From: Escallonia rubra
Taxonomy: Eukaryota; Streptophyta; Magnoliopsida; Escalloniales; Escalloniaceae
Reading direction: 5' to 3'
Assembly (NCBI GenBank): GCA_033065855.1
Contig: JAVXUO010002884.1
Span: forward strand, 186,001 to 250,000
Length of the DNA stretch: 64,000 nt
Shown: in pieces, positions 10,984-23,774 of the stretch
How the letters are laid out: each line of letters opens with the position of its first letter
Position numbering within the stretch: the first letter of the stretch is position 1
Program-made: the position numbers and the translations under genes
The notes under the pieces: model-generated
Seen by the model: the letters and a program-made list of their open reading frames with translations, nothing else
The model's database searches: none
What the model was told of the DNA's origin: nothing

Positions 10984-11072
10984 TGAAGGGGTGGGAATTA
11001 AGAGCAAAAGGGTAGTTAGTTAGGGGAGGAGACAGGAGGAGCAGGCTTTATCAGAATGGAGGGGGGGGGGGG

Positions 11073-12095
11073 AGTTGTTTGGTTATTAGACGGCTCCTTT
11101 CGTCCTTCTTGTCGGCCTTACTTTGGTCCATAAGCCACGAACGTGGCCATCACCACCCACCCTTGTTCTCTTTCTCTCCACACAGTGCACGTAAAGCTTA
11201 TGCATGTGCAGTAATATTTCCATCGTTCTATTATTTATCAATAAAATTTCTCTATATTTTAAAATAATTTTAAATAAAGAGAGACACAACTTTTGAAGTT
11301 ATTTAAGAAAATGCTAATAAAAGTTGATTTTCTAAAGGGTTTAGTGGCGAAAAATTAATTACTTTGAAAAAAAATACAACTAAAATTTATTATCGAAGAT
11401 ATCTTTACAAATATCACTGCGAAAGTTTGTTGTGGATAAATGAAGAGTTATAACCTCTTTTCTTCAACTATAAACATAGCAACAATATATTAGAAAAGTA
11501 ATTGCTTCATCAAACAGAAAAATAATATTGCCTTTTTTGACGTACCTTACACAACTTACATACATTAGAATATACTGACATACCAAAAGGAATCAAAGGA
11601 GGGGGGAATAGAATTGATTGACTTTGCATAAAACTCGTAGCATAAGTAGTCCAATAAGTTATGTTATCCGAAGAATCAAGTGGCTCGGAATCGACCCTGT
11701 GGTTACATGTGGGATTATGGGCTACATGTCAGTGATATGTATATGAATATTCTTAAGGGCTCCGATTCTATATGCACCTTCCCTTTTTATTGGATTTGGA
11801 CGGTTGGTTGCTTTCTTTTTCGTTCATACTAAATGTTATCAAATTAGAATAAATCGGACAGGTTGGAGAAATTGCACCTTATCCATTTGGGATATTTGCT
11901 TTTCACGTGGGAGATTCTTATTTATCATCGACCCTTTTTCACTTCTCACTTTGAATACTATATAGGCGACTCTCGGAAAAGTACTAGTACTATGTTATTT
12001 GAACTATAAAAAAAAAATAGATTGATTTACAGATGAAAATAAACACATGCGGCATAACGATTGACGAATTCTTACATTATTACAGTCTTAGAAAA
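11073..12095. other. AT-rich intergenic region
   Basis: No open frame with family resemblance and no complete repeat was recognised on either strand. Confidence 0.4.
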
Positions 12096-12345
12096 TTGGT
12101 TGGTAGAGTGTTAAATGTGGAGAAAGAAATAGAATAAAAAAGTGTAAAATGGTGGGCCAGGAGAGAGAAAATGAGTTGGTAGAGAATTAAATGTGGTGAG
12201 AGAAAAAAAATAAAAAAAATAAAAAAATGGTAAGTATGTAAAAATATTTATAGAATCTTTCCTAATTTGGAAGTGATCACTTTTTTTGGGATGACCCAAA
12301 AAAAAAATATGATCAGTTTTTTAGGGACGGAGGGAGTATTACTTA
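12096..12345. mobile_element. Stowaway-like MITE remnant
   Basis: The right end reads gggacggagggagtatt (about 12325-12341), the reverse of the CTCCCTCCGT(C/T)CC terminus typical of plant Stowaway (Tc1/mariner) MITEs, next to a TA dinucleotide. Inside are two copies of ttggtagag.gttaaatgtgg (near 12099 and 12175) and A-rich runs. The left terminus was not found, so the element is truncated or degraded. Confidence 0.5.
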
Positions 12346-12349
12346 AGGA

Positions 12350-13630
12350 GGTTTTTTTTAATATAACAAAAACCTTGTAAGTTTTTTTTTTTGCGTTTCA
12401 CAATGATAGCGGTTTGTTTATCTCAAATATCTTACTCCTGTGAGCCTTAATGTGACCTTGTAGTACATTTTGTGGTTCACGTACGCGGGTGTGCAGTGCA
12501 TATGCTGCTTGTGCAGCTTTTGTTCGTTGGTCAAGGTCAGTTAACTTTTAAATATAAAGTTCAAAATCATGTTCAGAGCAATCAATTGCAAGCACAATTT
12601 ATGTTATCGTACATCCTCGTATAATTATTAACTGGACTTATAACACATATCAATAAAGTCGCTTTAGATGATTTAAAAGAGAAGCGTGCGTGCCGAAGAA
12701 TTTGCTTTTTCCTAAGATAAAGCAAAAACGTTTGTTTTAAAAGACGATAATGTTATGCTTCGTATCATCGCCTTGTTATCGTGTCGTATATCCAAGTTAC
12801 CCCGGTATTTAATCATTTATGAGAGCACATCTTCTCTCTCGTCAAATCAGTTCAACTGGGTAGCAAAAGAGTAATATAAACTGACGCACGCACAAGACGA
12901 CTCAAGACTCGACCAATCTCTTCTCGAACAGCTCTACTGTCTACTACAGGGCCTCCAGCCGCTAAAAGCAAACACCACAAGCCAGATTTTGTACCTCCTT
13001 CACCTTTTGCGGCTGACGTTTGCCCCATACCATAGACGTTGACTGCTTTTTTCCCATTTTCTTAAACCTTCTGTTTGTCGGTTCCTGTTCAGTCCATGGT
13101 TCACTTACTTTTATACTTTTTCTAATCATAGTATATATGTTTAAGGCTTCAGTATCGAAGCCAATGTCTCATGTTACCGAGAGTTTTACAAAGTAATGTG
13201 TTGTTCGGAAACAAAAGAGAATGTCTTTTGTGGGGTTGGGGGTATGGGCCTGGGTCATGGCCTGATGGGTGGGTGTATCGGTATTGGGATGTGACGGTGA
13301 TTTTGTCGAGCCTTGTGTTTCCATCTCTTTTGTCATGCAGGGAATGTCTGGCTGGTCGTTTTTACTTGGGATTTTGAGTCACGCTTTTCCAGTACTACAC
13401 AACACTATATATATTATAATCGTAGACACAAGGTTCTCCCACAGTATTCCACTAGGGTTACTGGGAGTTAAGCAGTCTTTAAAAAGCAAGCATTTGGCCA
13501 CTTTGCAGCAACTAGCATACTAAGTAGATTCGAGGGAAAGAAGCAAAGAGAAAAAGTTGTACAGATCGATTCGAGACATGTGGCCCTTCCATGGATCTCA
13601 ACCACATCTTGTGTGATTAAATAGTTTAGG
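12350..13630. other. Intergenic, nothing recognised
   Basis: Both strands were read. Short open frames near 13170-13520 have no domain pattern and look like chance frames. Confidence 0.4.
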
Positions 13631-13635
13631 TTACC

Positions 13636-13703
13636 AAGGCAAGCAAACTAGTGTCATCGGCTAGGTTCTAAGGCAAGCAAATTAGTGTGATCGGCTAGGT
13701 GGC
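13636..13703. repeat. 34-bp imperfect tandem duplication
   Basis: Two adjacent units begin aaggcaagcaaa(c/t)tagtgt at 13636 and 13670 and end in atcggctaggt, with a 34-base period and about two mismatches. Confidence 0.75.
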
Positions 13704-14061
13704 GTGCTATTATCGGTTATCACCACTAATTGGATGACATGGTCGTGATTGTGCTGTAAAATCCTGAGGGCCATGCTACGTCCATTCTAACCCACAGGTC
13801 ACGTAACATTGCTAAAAACAACAATAAGTTGCCTAATCAAAGATACAAACAAGGCTAATAAACATTGCTAGAATCCTATCCTTAGCCAAATTACTCTAAA
13901 ATCATTTCAGCTACGTATATAAAACCATGTCAACTAAAATAAGTTACAAACATCTAGATACGTTGTGCTAACAAAGAAGCTCCATGTATCTCCAGATGCC
14001 TTGGGATTCCGACCACCAAAACCTTTCTTCCTTCTTAGCACCGTAGAAAGTTAATGGTAGA

Positions 14062-17000
14062 CTACTGCCTAGAGATGGGTGCCATTGGCAGTGATGATGG
14101 CTGACTATAAAACCCACCTTCGGACTGATAACTCTGGTAAGTGTTTGTTGGAGGGGCTGTAAAGGGAGAAACCCCACTGAATGGAGCCCCTACAGGGTGA
14201 TAACCAGGCAAAGGTGGCGGCTGCTGCTGCGTTGTCCCATAACCATATGGTACATTAGGCATTGAACCAGGATTCTGCATGTACTGGGGAATTGGATATG
14301 GCTGCATAGGTGGTAGTGGTGCCTGAGGTGGAGGAGATGATGGGGGAGGGGGTTGTTCATTTGGAGTCAGATCTTGTGAGGGATTTGGGATATTGTGTTT
14401 CAATGAGTCCGGATGTGGAAAAGGCGGAACTGGTGGTTGAGAATTCTGATATGGTATGTAAGCAGAGTGGTCGTTCTCAAGCTTGGATCGCTTTTCAGGA
14501 GGATAATCACTTGAAGATTCTTTCATTGAGTTGCCGATGACACCCTCAGAAGCCAGAGAAGAGAGGACGTATGTGAGCATCTGTGCTGAAGATGTTGACG
14601 CTGTTAGCTTTGCTGCCACTGCAGCTGCCGCAGCTTTGGGATCGTCTTCAATGTGGCTAGATTTCTCCGTAATGGGCATCTGTCGTGTGTACATCACTGG
14701 AGCTGATTGTTCTCCATTTCCAAAATTCTGTGGTGCTTTGGAGGTGTGAGTTTCAATTAAACTCTGCTCAGCCAGCGATTGCACACTGTTGCCATTTAGT
14801 AATTGTCTGCAGAAATTATCAGCCTGTTCTGATCGGGATTGTGCAGCCTGAAACAAAATGTATGTACTTTCAATGGGTAATGAACAAATGAAAATCCTAA
14901 ACAATGCGGCCAAAAGTAGAACACGAGGAGTGTTGTATCTACAACGAAAAATGTATATAGATGATAAGGCATATAATAGGGTTGCCATAGTGTGAAATTT
15001 CATGCGCCTACGTCAATATACTTCAATATTAATCAAGAAGTGCATCAAAATCATAGCAGTTCAACTGTAACTGAACAGCTTTCATGGAATTGTTCAGTTA
15101 CACGACCATTCGAAAGTCAAGATTCCATATCTGAGGTGCTTGATACTTTACATGACTATGTTGCTTTTTCATTCACATTTGTTTGGCTTCTATTTTATTA
15201 TCAAACAAAAAGTTCACAATTAAATGTGACTTCTTATAACATACAAAAGCAAAATTTTGCAACGGACAGCAGACCTACAAATTGTTTTGTGATTACACTT
15301 GTAAGGTGAGTACTATATACTCAAACCAAGTTTTTTAATAGAGAAAAATAAGAATTGTCGCATATTAAGACAAAAAACAATGAACATAAAAAAGATAATT
15401 AAGTAACATGCACCGTTACCTGAAGTTGGTGGCTCACTTGATCCAGCTTAAATTCCTTGCAACAAAACCATGAAATCTCTCAATCAGGGAGGACGGAAAA
15501 GAAGGCAAAAGCAAGTTTGAGATCTATAATGCATGCGGGCCACTAGCAACCAACCTGTTCCTGAAGAGCCTCCCTAAGGTGAGACACAAGATTTGCTCTT
15601 GATGATTGGACAGCGGTTAGTTGCTCAATGCAGTCCCTCAAAACAGTATGCTGCCCCTTGAGCTCCTCCAGAATGCCAGATTCATTTAGAGGACCTGATA
15701 GAAAGACGGTGGGGAAGACTAATTATATCAGCAAGCCAGGCAACAACACCGAGTTCATTCCATGCAATTCTTAATGAAAATCGTAAGTGCCACTTCTATA
15801 TCTAAGCCCAAAACAGAAACATTTTCTCATTCAGCAAGTATAATGTAGAGGCTGAAGGCACTAAGCAACTATCTACAGCATATATACTCATCTGAATGGA
15901 AAAAAACTGGAACCTTGTTGACCATATTAAGTTCCAGAACAGAAAATCTCAAGTTACATAATGGATAAGTTCTGATCTTCTCCAACAAAAAATTAGAAGA
16001 CCAGCAACTTAAAGTTTGTTCTCGTCCACAGAAACTGCTTTGAATAGTGCACATGGTCAAAAGGAGACGTTTAACTTTACGGAGAATTCTTTCCGTTTCA
16101 GGTGATATCACACTTGCTGAACACCCGCCCAAAGCAAAAAGTAAGTCTAAATTTGCAAAATGAACTTCGCAAATCTTCTATAATGCTAAGTAATAAGTGT
16201 CTGATACTGCAAACACTGATTTAAGTGATGTAACTATCACCCCCAAAATTTGGTTCAACAATATATAATTGCGAGTACAGTAAGTTTAAGCAAGTAGAAG
16301 TATATCTCGTGTATCTTACAATGCGGCTTTCGATATGCAATAAGAATCTTACACTATGAGATACAATGCGGCAGATTCACAAGCCATGTTTTCCTTCTTT
16401 TCCTTCCGCGTGTTTGCACTTTTAAATTTGCATCACGGACCTGTGTCATTTGGTATGATGGTTCTCATTATAACTACTATAACAACTGGTCATTCATTTT
16501 TGGTGAAGTAATTTTGCCATTTGATATATTTCATCTTTTAAGATGATTTAATTCTTGTCAACTTTAATTTTTCAAGCATTTAGAAACTGCTTTCTACATG
16601 TTTATGAGCTGCAGGATACAATACGCAATATGAAGATTAAATAAACGACACATGATTTGGCAACTATGAAATTAAATATACCTGATCTAATATCACCACC
16701 AATTTCCCTGTCTACTTTCTCAACACAGCTGATGGCATTCCTACACTTGCTCAATACAGCATCTTCATCCAATTCACCACGATAAACAACTTGATAAACC
16801 GATACTATTTTGTCCACTGCATTTCCAGCAGAATGTTTCTGTTTGGAGCACGAGAAAAAGGGTAATGCATTAATCATCAAAGCAAGGGGAAAAAAAGGTA
16901 CTATAGCGACACATTCAACAAACAAAAATGGTGCTACTCACTTGTTTAAACCCCAAAGGCTTCCCATTTCTACTATTAATGTCCAAGTGCCTTCCTGTAA

Positions 17001-20000
17001 GCTCTTCCTTTAGAATCTGCCCACGAGAACCAAAAACTTTCCTTTCCTCCCAAATATTAACCTGCATGTGCAGGAAAGAATGAAGATATGTCAATACGGA
17101 ATATCCGGCTTCCACTTCACCTGTCATATTTCTGCTCTTGAGAGGGTAGACAGAATTGAACGCATAAAACAGAAGAAAAAGAAGATCAACGAAGTTCGAA
17201 TATCATACTCTGAACGCACATATTGGATTACAACAACCAGGACTATGACTTGACTAAGGTATCAGAATAACATAACCTCTAATAGTGTGTTTGGATGTAG
17301 AATTTGGAAAAACTGGGTACTTTCAAATTCCCTCATTCTGAAATTCCTTCATTTACAAATCTCATCATTACAAAATATTCTGTTCGGAATTTTTAATTCT
17401 TACTGGGTATTTGTAAATTCTTTATTTGGATGAGTATTAATGCATTCAAGAGTTTCCTGGGGAAAAAAAAAAGAAACAAATAAGCTGCTAAAAGGGTGGG
17501 GAGCAGATATCCTAGAAAGTAGGGGGGAACAGATATCCTAGAAGTAGGCATAAGTAGGCTATAAAAAGTATCGCTCATGTTATCATCATGAACAGGTTTC
17601 AGAGTCTGGATCTTTGAAGAGACCCTTCAACCAACAGTTTCACTGCAAGCTGATGACATAGCTCGATATCCTGCTTCTGGGAGAACTGGATAAAGCTCCT
17701 TGCTTCTTCCATTTCCACAAAATGAGAGAATCGCGAAAAGACACGCCAACCAGTAGTGGAGCACATGTGTCAGGACATCCAGACTAGTAAGCATTGACAT
17801 AAGCACGCAACTGAAAGGGTAAGGTGGAGGAAACAACTAATCCTCTAGACATGGTTCCTCGCAGATAACGATTGATAGGAAAGGAAACAAATTAGCTCAC
17901 AATTCCGACTGCATAAGAAATATCCAAACGAGTCATGGTTTAATAAACAACACTCTCCACTAATTGTCTATAAATGGGAGCATCTGGCAGGGGGCACCCA
18001 TCATCCTTAAGAGTATTTCACATTAAGCTCCAGTGGTGTATCCAAAGAATTAGCAGCCGTTAATTAAGCCAACTTCCATCATATTTGGTTGATTCACTAA
18101 GTATCCAGGAGATGAACGGCGAAATTCCAATCGTAGTATGTATTTGAGAGAATGGTTCGAGATACTCTTGAGTCGCTTGAATTTCTTCTTTATCATCCCC
18201 GCTGGCCATCAACATTATCAAACCCGATATCGTTCTAGTTCAGTATTTGTCAAGGTGTCCTAAACCAATTCTAGCCAAATTCTTCATAAAACTCGGGATG
18301 GTAGACTTAAACCTTCCACATTTCCCCTCGTGACTGTATTGTCATTTGCCTCGACTTTTTCTTATGCAAAGATACTCTAATCCTAAGCATTTAGATTTTG
18401 TTCATTCCCATCCATACTTGCAAGTCAAGACACGATACCTGGGATGTCCTTCGATCTATAGGCCGTCTTTCATAGAGAAACAAGTATGGAAAACAGATCC
18501 CTTGCTAACCAATAACAAAATGTGGGCAAGATCCACAACCTTTTTGCTAAATCCACACCCTTTCGTTGCTGAAAGATTCATGGGTGACAATGCCACCTTA
18601 TTTGGGAATTTCAAAAGAGTAGCACTACTCTTCTAAATTTAAAATGCCACTTAATTAATAACCTTGTATCTTTTACACTATTCGTGAAAATAAGTATCAT
18701 TGAAGCTTCAAAAAGTTGATGCAAACAGTATATACCAGTAACTATGCAGTTCGTTCCTCAATCTTACTAGAGAATGCTTGTAAAGAATATCGTGAGCATA
18801 ATCATGCATCATAACCTCAAAATTATAGATCTAAACTTTCCGTGTTTTCCCTCATAATTGTACTACACATGTAATTGCCTAGACCTTTCTCCTATATAAA
18901 GAGACTGTCCCTTTCGAATTTGACTTATTATCCATCTGGACTTGCATGATCAGGCGCCGTCTTTTATACATAAACAAACAACAATTTACTCAAACATAAA
19001 ACATGAAAAATACAGAAGACACAAGATACAAACCCTTGTAAAATAACAACGTATACATGGGGCTAAATCGACCCTTTTGTCACTAAAAGATGCACTGGTG
19101 AAACATTGAAACTATTTGATCCTTTACTCGAAAATAGGCGTGCAAATCTAGAAGAAAGAGCATAGAAGCCGCATAAGTACAACATACCAGCCGTAGGGCA
19201 GCATTTCTTCCAAACTCATCCCCATTGTCAACTGTATCACGAAGTGCATCTGGAAGAACCTTCCAAAACTCACCGACAAACTCCGAACCCTTTCGCCGAC
19301 TATTCTGCAGAATATCATTTGCAAGATACAGAAAAGCCAATCGCTGGTCACGTGGGGAAGAATGAAATTGTCTAGCCCATGTTTCAACAACTTGTTTAGC
19401 TTTGTTCATATGAAAAATACACCAATGAGATAGAGCTTGGTCATGTCAAGGATAGCATTTCAGTTGCTTCTACTACAGAATGGTGATATACATGAAATAT
19501 GAACAAAGGAAAAAAAACAGTAGAAATTAGGTCCTACGAGAAAATGCACAGGAGAATATGAGAGTATTAAAACATACACAAATTGACCCCACTGGGAGAT
19601 ACTTGAATCTAAAAGATAGGATTAGAACAAGTGAAGAAAGACTCACTCAGAAAGAGAAATTAAACGAGGGTTTTGAAACAGCACAGCGCAGTTGTATCCA
19701 GAAAAAAATTATAGGCCCTAAAAGAATTCCCAATTAAAACAACAAGTGTCAAATTTCACCAGCTTCATAGCCGAGAACAAAAGTAAAGACATGATTCATT
19801 GACACGATTCATTACTGAAAATCCAATTCTCAAAACAGAATAAAGGAGATGCCTGTAGGTAGAAAAAAATTCAACAAAAAAGCCATGAGAAAACATGGAG
19901 AGCAAGTAAAGACGAGAAAGACTACTGAGAATTGGCAATCACTGATAAAGATTAACAAGGATACTTTCAATGCTCTGCTGCGTACTGTTGAGCTTGGCTA

Positions 20001-20040
20001 GCTTCTCCATCAAAATCTGTGGATTAAATGTGCCGCCCAT
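14062..20040 (-). CDS. CID-domain nuclear pre-mRNA regulator (RPRD/CREPT-like)
   Basis: Seven exons (minus): 20040-19965, 19435-19188, 17061-16942, 16838-16682, 15694-15555, 15455-15420, 14847-14062. All have GT/AG borders and consistent phases, giving 520 residues. It begins MGGTFNPQILMEKLAKLNST. Residues about 1-135 form the CTD-interacting domain, including HWCIFHMNKAKQVVETW, QRLAFLYLANDILQNSRRKG and DEFGRNAALRLVNIWEERKV. Residues about 200-290 are a predicted coiled coil, followed by an Ala-rich segment (DPKAAAAAVAAKLTASTSSA) and a Pro/Gln/Tyr-rich tail ending PMAPISRQ. Family knowledge: such proteins (human RPRD1A/1B, plant 'ENTH/VHS family' annotations) bind the phosphorylated RNA polymerase II C-terminal domain and act in transcription termination and 3' processing. 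A leader acceptor (tttcag|aggttg) near 20092 implies an untranslated upstream exon. No breaks were seen. Confidence 0.93.
17284..17530. mobile_element. MITE copy, one end missing
   Basis: Inside intron 2 of the CID gene. It begins agtgtgtttggat and continues through aatttggaaaaactgggta, ccctcattctgaaattcctt and acaaatctcatcatt, which parallel the element at 42523-42912. The right terminal repeat (ATCCAAACACAC) was not found, so the copy is truncated. Confidence 0.6.
18298..18985 (+). repeat. Two diverged direct repeats in CID intron 2
   Basis: Segments about 18305-18485 and 18830-18985 align over roughly 150 bases: tagacttaaaccttccacat versus tagatctaaactttccgtgt, then ttgcctcgac.tttttc versus ttgcctagacctttctcc, and ggccgtctttcata versus ggcgccgtctttta. 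The second has a tatataaagagac TATA-like motif. Paired diverged direct repeats 0.5 kb apart could be terminal repeats of a small non-coding LTR element (TRIM type) or an old segmental duplication. Boundaries are uncertain. Confidence 0.35.
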
Positions 20041-20957
20041 CTTCTTTCTACAAATCTCCGTCCAGCGAATAAAACACAAGACAACCTCTGAAAGAGAAAA
20101 AGCTTTAATAAGACACCAAAGTAGGATAGATCCACAGCATTTCAAGACGATAAAGCATAATCTTTGAAATAATAGAGGTATAAACTATAAACAACTAAGG
20201 TCAACGAAATAACAGGAACCAAAGAAGTTCCACAAATTGATTTTGACAGCGTTCTGGGGACATTTCTCTACTAGGATTGACAAAACTTCACTATTTGTAC
20301 TAAGACCGATTTAGACTTAAGGATAATTCCTTATCTACAGTTTCTCTTGGTTGTCAACATATTGTGCGGGTACTAAGCACCTTGACAACAGCACAGCGTT
20401 GGCTGTTATAACAACTTACAACCACCATGGAGTGTTCTTGTGTTAGTGTTAACTTCTCTCTTTAACTGCTGATAGGTAAAAGAAGTCCAGCCGGCAAGCT
20501 AACGTATGTAACAGCTAACAGCTTTAGGTCGTTATAGTTGGATTATAGCTGTATAATTATACGTGATTTAACAATATGCTGATATATTTGAAAAAGGTAG
20601 AGGATTCCAGTACCAATACAATACTGCATATAAAAGATTGTGGTGCAAGAAGTACAAAAAAAGGAAAGACTAACCAGATTAAGAAAAGACCACTTCTACA
20701 GAAAAATAAAGGTCAAATCTTGCGAAAGCATACTTCTGTCCACCGAAAAAAGCAAGGATCATCATATAGCCCACAAAGGTATCAAAGTTCACCGAAAGTT
20801 CCACCAAAGAAACAATATTTAGGCACTGAATGCACATTCAGGATACGGAAATTATTGTGATGAGAAGGAGAAAGAGAGATCCTGTAAATGGTGTAACTGC
20901 TGAGAGCAACACTTTATCCTGTTTTATAAGCATGCCAAGTGATAAAACCACAAAAAA

Positions 20958-21187
20958 CTAAGAATGCATCTGAACAGCTCTAAAAGCAGTCTCAAGCCAT
21001 TTTTCTTGTTTCTTTGGAGATGACTCGATCAATTCTGGAGCATGTTCTATAATGAGGGCATCAGGTTTGGCGCATATACAAACAAGTCTAAGCTGCGTAT
21101 GTGTAAAAGCCTCCAGCAGGATGTCTATGTCCAAATTTTCATACAAAGCGCCGCTTCGTGAAACTATTGGAGTGTCTGTATTCAAAT
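20958..21187 (-). CDS. Unidentified terminal exon
   Basis: A minus-strand exon starts after a TTGAATACAG acceptor at 21187 and reads TPIVSRSGALYENLDIDILL, EAFTHTQLRLVCICAKPDAL, IIEHAPELIESSPKKQEKWL and ETAFRAVQMHS, then TAG. The composition and uninterrupted frame look coding. Joined to the donor at 21403 it gives an in-frame LVAEGHRIDLCTD junction, but that upstream frame soon meets a TGA. I do not recognise the family. It may be the end of a small unknown gene just upstream of the CID gene, or a relic. Confidence 0.4.
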
Positions 21188-21402
21188 TCCGGAAAAATTT
21201 TCAAGAGTCCCATAGACTCAACCACTTATCTTCCAATTCAACGGTCAAGACAGATGTTTTCTATCTAACTAAAGCAAACAAAACACAAAAGAATGCACAA
21301 TTAGCAAAACCCTAATCCGACTCCAGGAACAAAGAAAATTGACAAGAAAACAAGACAATTACAAGGTCAAGATAGCTCCAATGAAAACATAGTAGGACTT
21401 AC

Positions 21403-21710
21403 CTGTGCAGAGATCAATGCGGTGGCCTTCGGCAACGAGAGCTCAACTTATCCATCAAAATTGGAGATATTTCGAATATAAGTTAGGGATTGCTCCAAAT
21501 TTGTGTGTGCTTTCTTTAAATCTACAAGCAATTGCGAGCCAAAGGGCTTAATCAAACGCAGGGTCTTGTAATAATTTGGAAGCGATTCGGAGAGAGAAGA
21601 CTTTGGCAGGACTGGCAATGAAACTACCACGGTACTACTTGAACTCTCTCTCCCTCGCGAGTCACGTCGCTTAAGCGAGTTGAGTTGGGGCAGAGCTTGA
21701 GCGAGAGAGT
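21403..21710 (-). other. Probable upstream exon, unidentified coding-like frame
   Basis: On the minus strand an open frame without an ATG runs about 21710-21448, with SLPVLPKSSLSESLPNYYKT, LRLIKPFGSQLLVDLKKAHT and NLEQSLTYIRNISNFDG before TAA. A strong CACAG|GTAAGT donor sits at 21403/21402. It could be a 5' exon of the unknown gene ending at 20958, broken by a frame change after NFDG, or a leader exon of the CID gene (whose leader has an acceptor at 20092). No protein family was recognised. Confidence 0.35.
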
Positions 21711-21814
21711 ATCAGAAAGACCCGAAAGTACCCTTACCGTAAATAGAGGGTTGCATTACGTCATAATAGAACTCTCTCGGGATTCTGCAAAGTACGGGCC
21801 AGGGTTAAAAGAAT

Positions 21815-21850
21815 TTACTCCTTCCGTACCATTGATGTCCTAAAATTTTT
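21815..21850. mobile_element. Stowaway-like MITE end
   Basis: The motif tactccttccgtaccattga resembles the TA-flanked CTCCCTCCGT terminus of plant Tc1/mariner MITEs. It lies upstream of the unidentified exons at 21.4-21.7 kb. No matching right end was located. Confidence 0.3.
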
Positions 21851-22190
21851 GTACACTATCCGTTTTAAGAAATAAATTTTCCTTTTGTTCCCTATTTATT
21901 CTTTCTTTTAATTTTTATGGAAGTAATTGGATCATGTCGACTGAATTTCCGTCTTTTCTTACATAGAAATGAGACCATTTTTGTTGGAATCCACACAGTT
22001 ATGTGTAAGGAACAATCTTCTTCGTAATGTTTTTGCCATCTTAGAGTCTACTTTTCTTTATTATTATTGGACATAGCGTAATTTTTTACGAAAATTTATG
22101 TTCTAGAACAGAAAATTTATGAATTCAATATGTTGTTTAGTGGAATTTTTGTTTTGTTTTTACATCGTATTGAAGGGTTTCACACATTAA

Positions 22191-22576
22191 GGTAGCGTTT
22201 GAAATCACTTTCAGTTTTGATTTTCTGTTTCCAAAAAAAATAAAAATAAAAATTAGTTTAGTTTTTTTTTACAAAAACAAATGGGTAATTGATTATCCAG
22301 TTTTATTTTGAGTTTTTTCTTTAGTGATGGTTTGCGGTGGCGGTGGTGGCCAACTGTGACCTGACGACGGTGGGTGGTTTTGTCTCAAAATAAATAATAA
22401 AAATTGAAAACCCAAAACTCCTAAATGGGAGTTTTTAAAAACAGCCATATTTTAAAAACTGGTTTTCAAAACTGAAGTGAAAAAATAAAATCAAAACTTT
22501 GTGTCAAACGCGTTTATTTTCTCCAGTTTACAAAATTAGAGAAAAACTGATAACGGAAATGTTTTCAAACGGAGCC
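22191..22576. mobile_element. MITE-like element with inverted ends
   Basis: The left end ggtagcgtttgaaa (22191) and right end ttttcaaacggagcc (22562-22576) form imperfect inverted termini around a 386-bp AT-rich non-coding sequence. The ends resemble plant hAT-type MITE termini. No clear 8-base target duplication was found. Confidence 0.5.
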
Positions 22577-22579
22577 AAA

Positions 22580-23762
22580 TCTTGGTGCCTTTTTAGATGA
22601 TTTTAATTTATGTATTTACTATTCCCTAATTAGCATTTGCATTGTAGTCACCTTCTTATTTCTGGCCTAACCTAGGGCCAATGGGTCACAAGGTAATTTA
22701 GGGTTTTTTTTTTTTTTTTTAATGGCTACTTTAGGAATGAAAATAATGTCAACGGTACGTTGGTAGGTAGAATCCATTCCATACTTAAAAGATCAGTACC
22801 GTTGTGACTTAAGACTGGCTGACCAAAAGATTACGAAAGTTGTAGATGAAACCAAGAGGAAAAAACCACAAAAAATTGCTAGGAATATAATTCATTCAGG
22901 CAAGAACTCTTGGAAAAAATATGCTTTGTGTATACTTGTGTAGAAAAATTAAGTACGAAAATACTGAAATATATTATACTACACTGAGCAAACAGAATCA
23001 GAAGAAGAACTGTATAATGAACTCACTGCAGAATCACAGAAACAGGAATGGAGAAATCGAGGCGTAAATTTGATTCACTGTTCTTAAGACTTTATTCATC
23101 CTGCAACGGTGCTAACGGTCATTTGATGAAAGTCTCCCAGGATACAACGTCAGTACGTCTGAAAATAGGAGCACTCCAAATTCTCAGACCCGGCGAACCA
23201 AAACAACGTCGAACTCTTTCTTCTTACACAGACACATACACGAAAAAAAACTGGAGAACAGAATTTCGGGATTGAACTACTGATTGTTTTCTGTAACTTA
23301 CTCGTTTTTATACTGTGAATATTCACCGGGGGTGCAACTCTTCACAGCTATTGGAAATGTTGCAACTTTCCGGAAAAGAAAATAAATAAATAAATATTTA
23401 TTTAAAATATTTTTGTCTCAAAAAGAATAAATTAAGCCTAATGGGCCTAGGTCATGGACCGACGGGCGGCGCGCGCGTGTGGTGGACCTTGGGTCAACCT
23501 AGGTCCTCCCTCCTTACAAAACTTGGGTACCCCCAAGGGGCCCAACCCTTAGCTCAAGACTAAGCCTTATAAGGAGGTAACATTTGATTTATTTCTTCAA
23601 TATGAGATACTCTTTTCCGAACACCACCAACTTCAACTTCAATTTTCTCATTCACTCCTCATTTGTTTTAAACTTGTGAATATATTATGATCATCTACTC
23701 CAATAGATGAACATAAATCAATTTGTTCCTAACCAAATTATGGCTTGGAACCCATTTGAAAA
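22580..23762. other. Intergenic, left flank of CACTA element
   Basis: No gene was recognised. The part after about 23450 (GC-richer, with ggcgcgcgcgtg) looks like interspersed repeat DNA that continues after the CACTA insertion at 28347. Confidence 0.4.
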
Positions 23763-23774
23763 TTGCACTACAAG

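Noticed and set aside
13171..13523. Overlapping frames with Trp/Gly-rich composition
   Set aside because: No start context, no family motif and no splice signals fitting a conserved protein.
23048..23275. 75-residue plus-strand ORF left of the CACTA element
   Set aside because: No recognisable domain and poor supporting signals; treated as chance.
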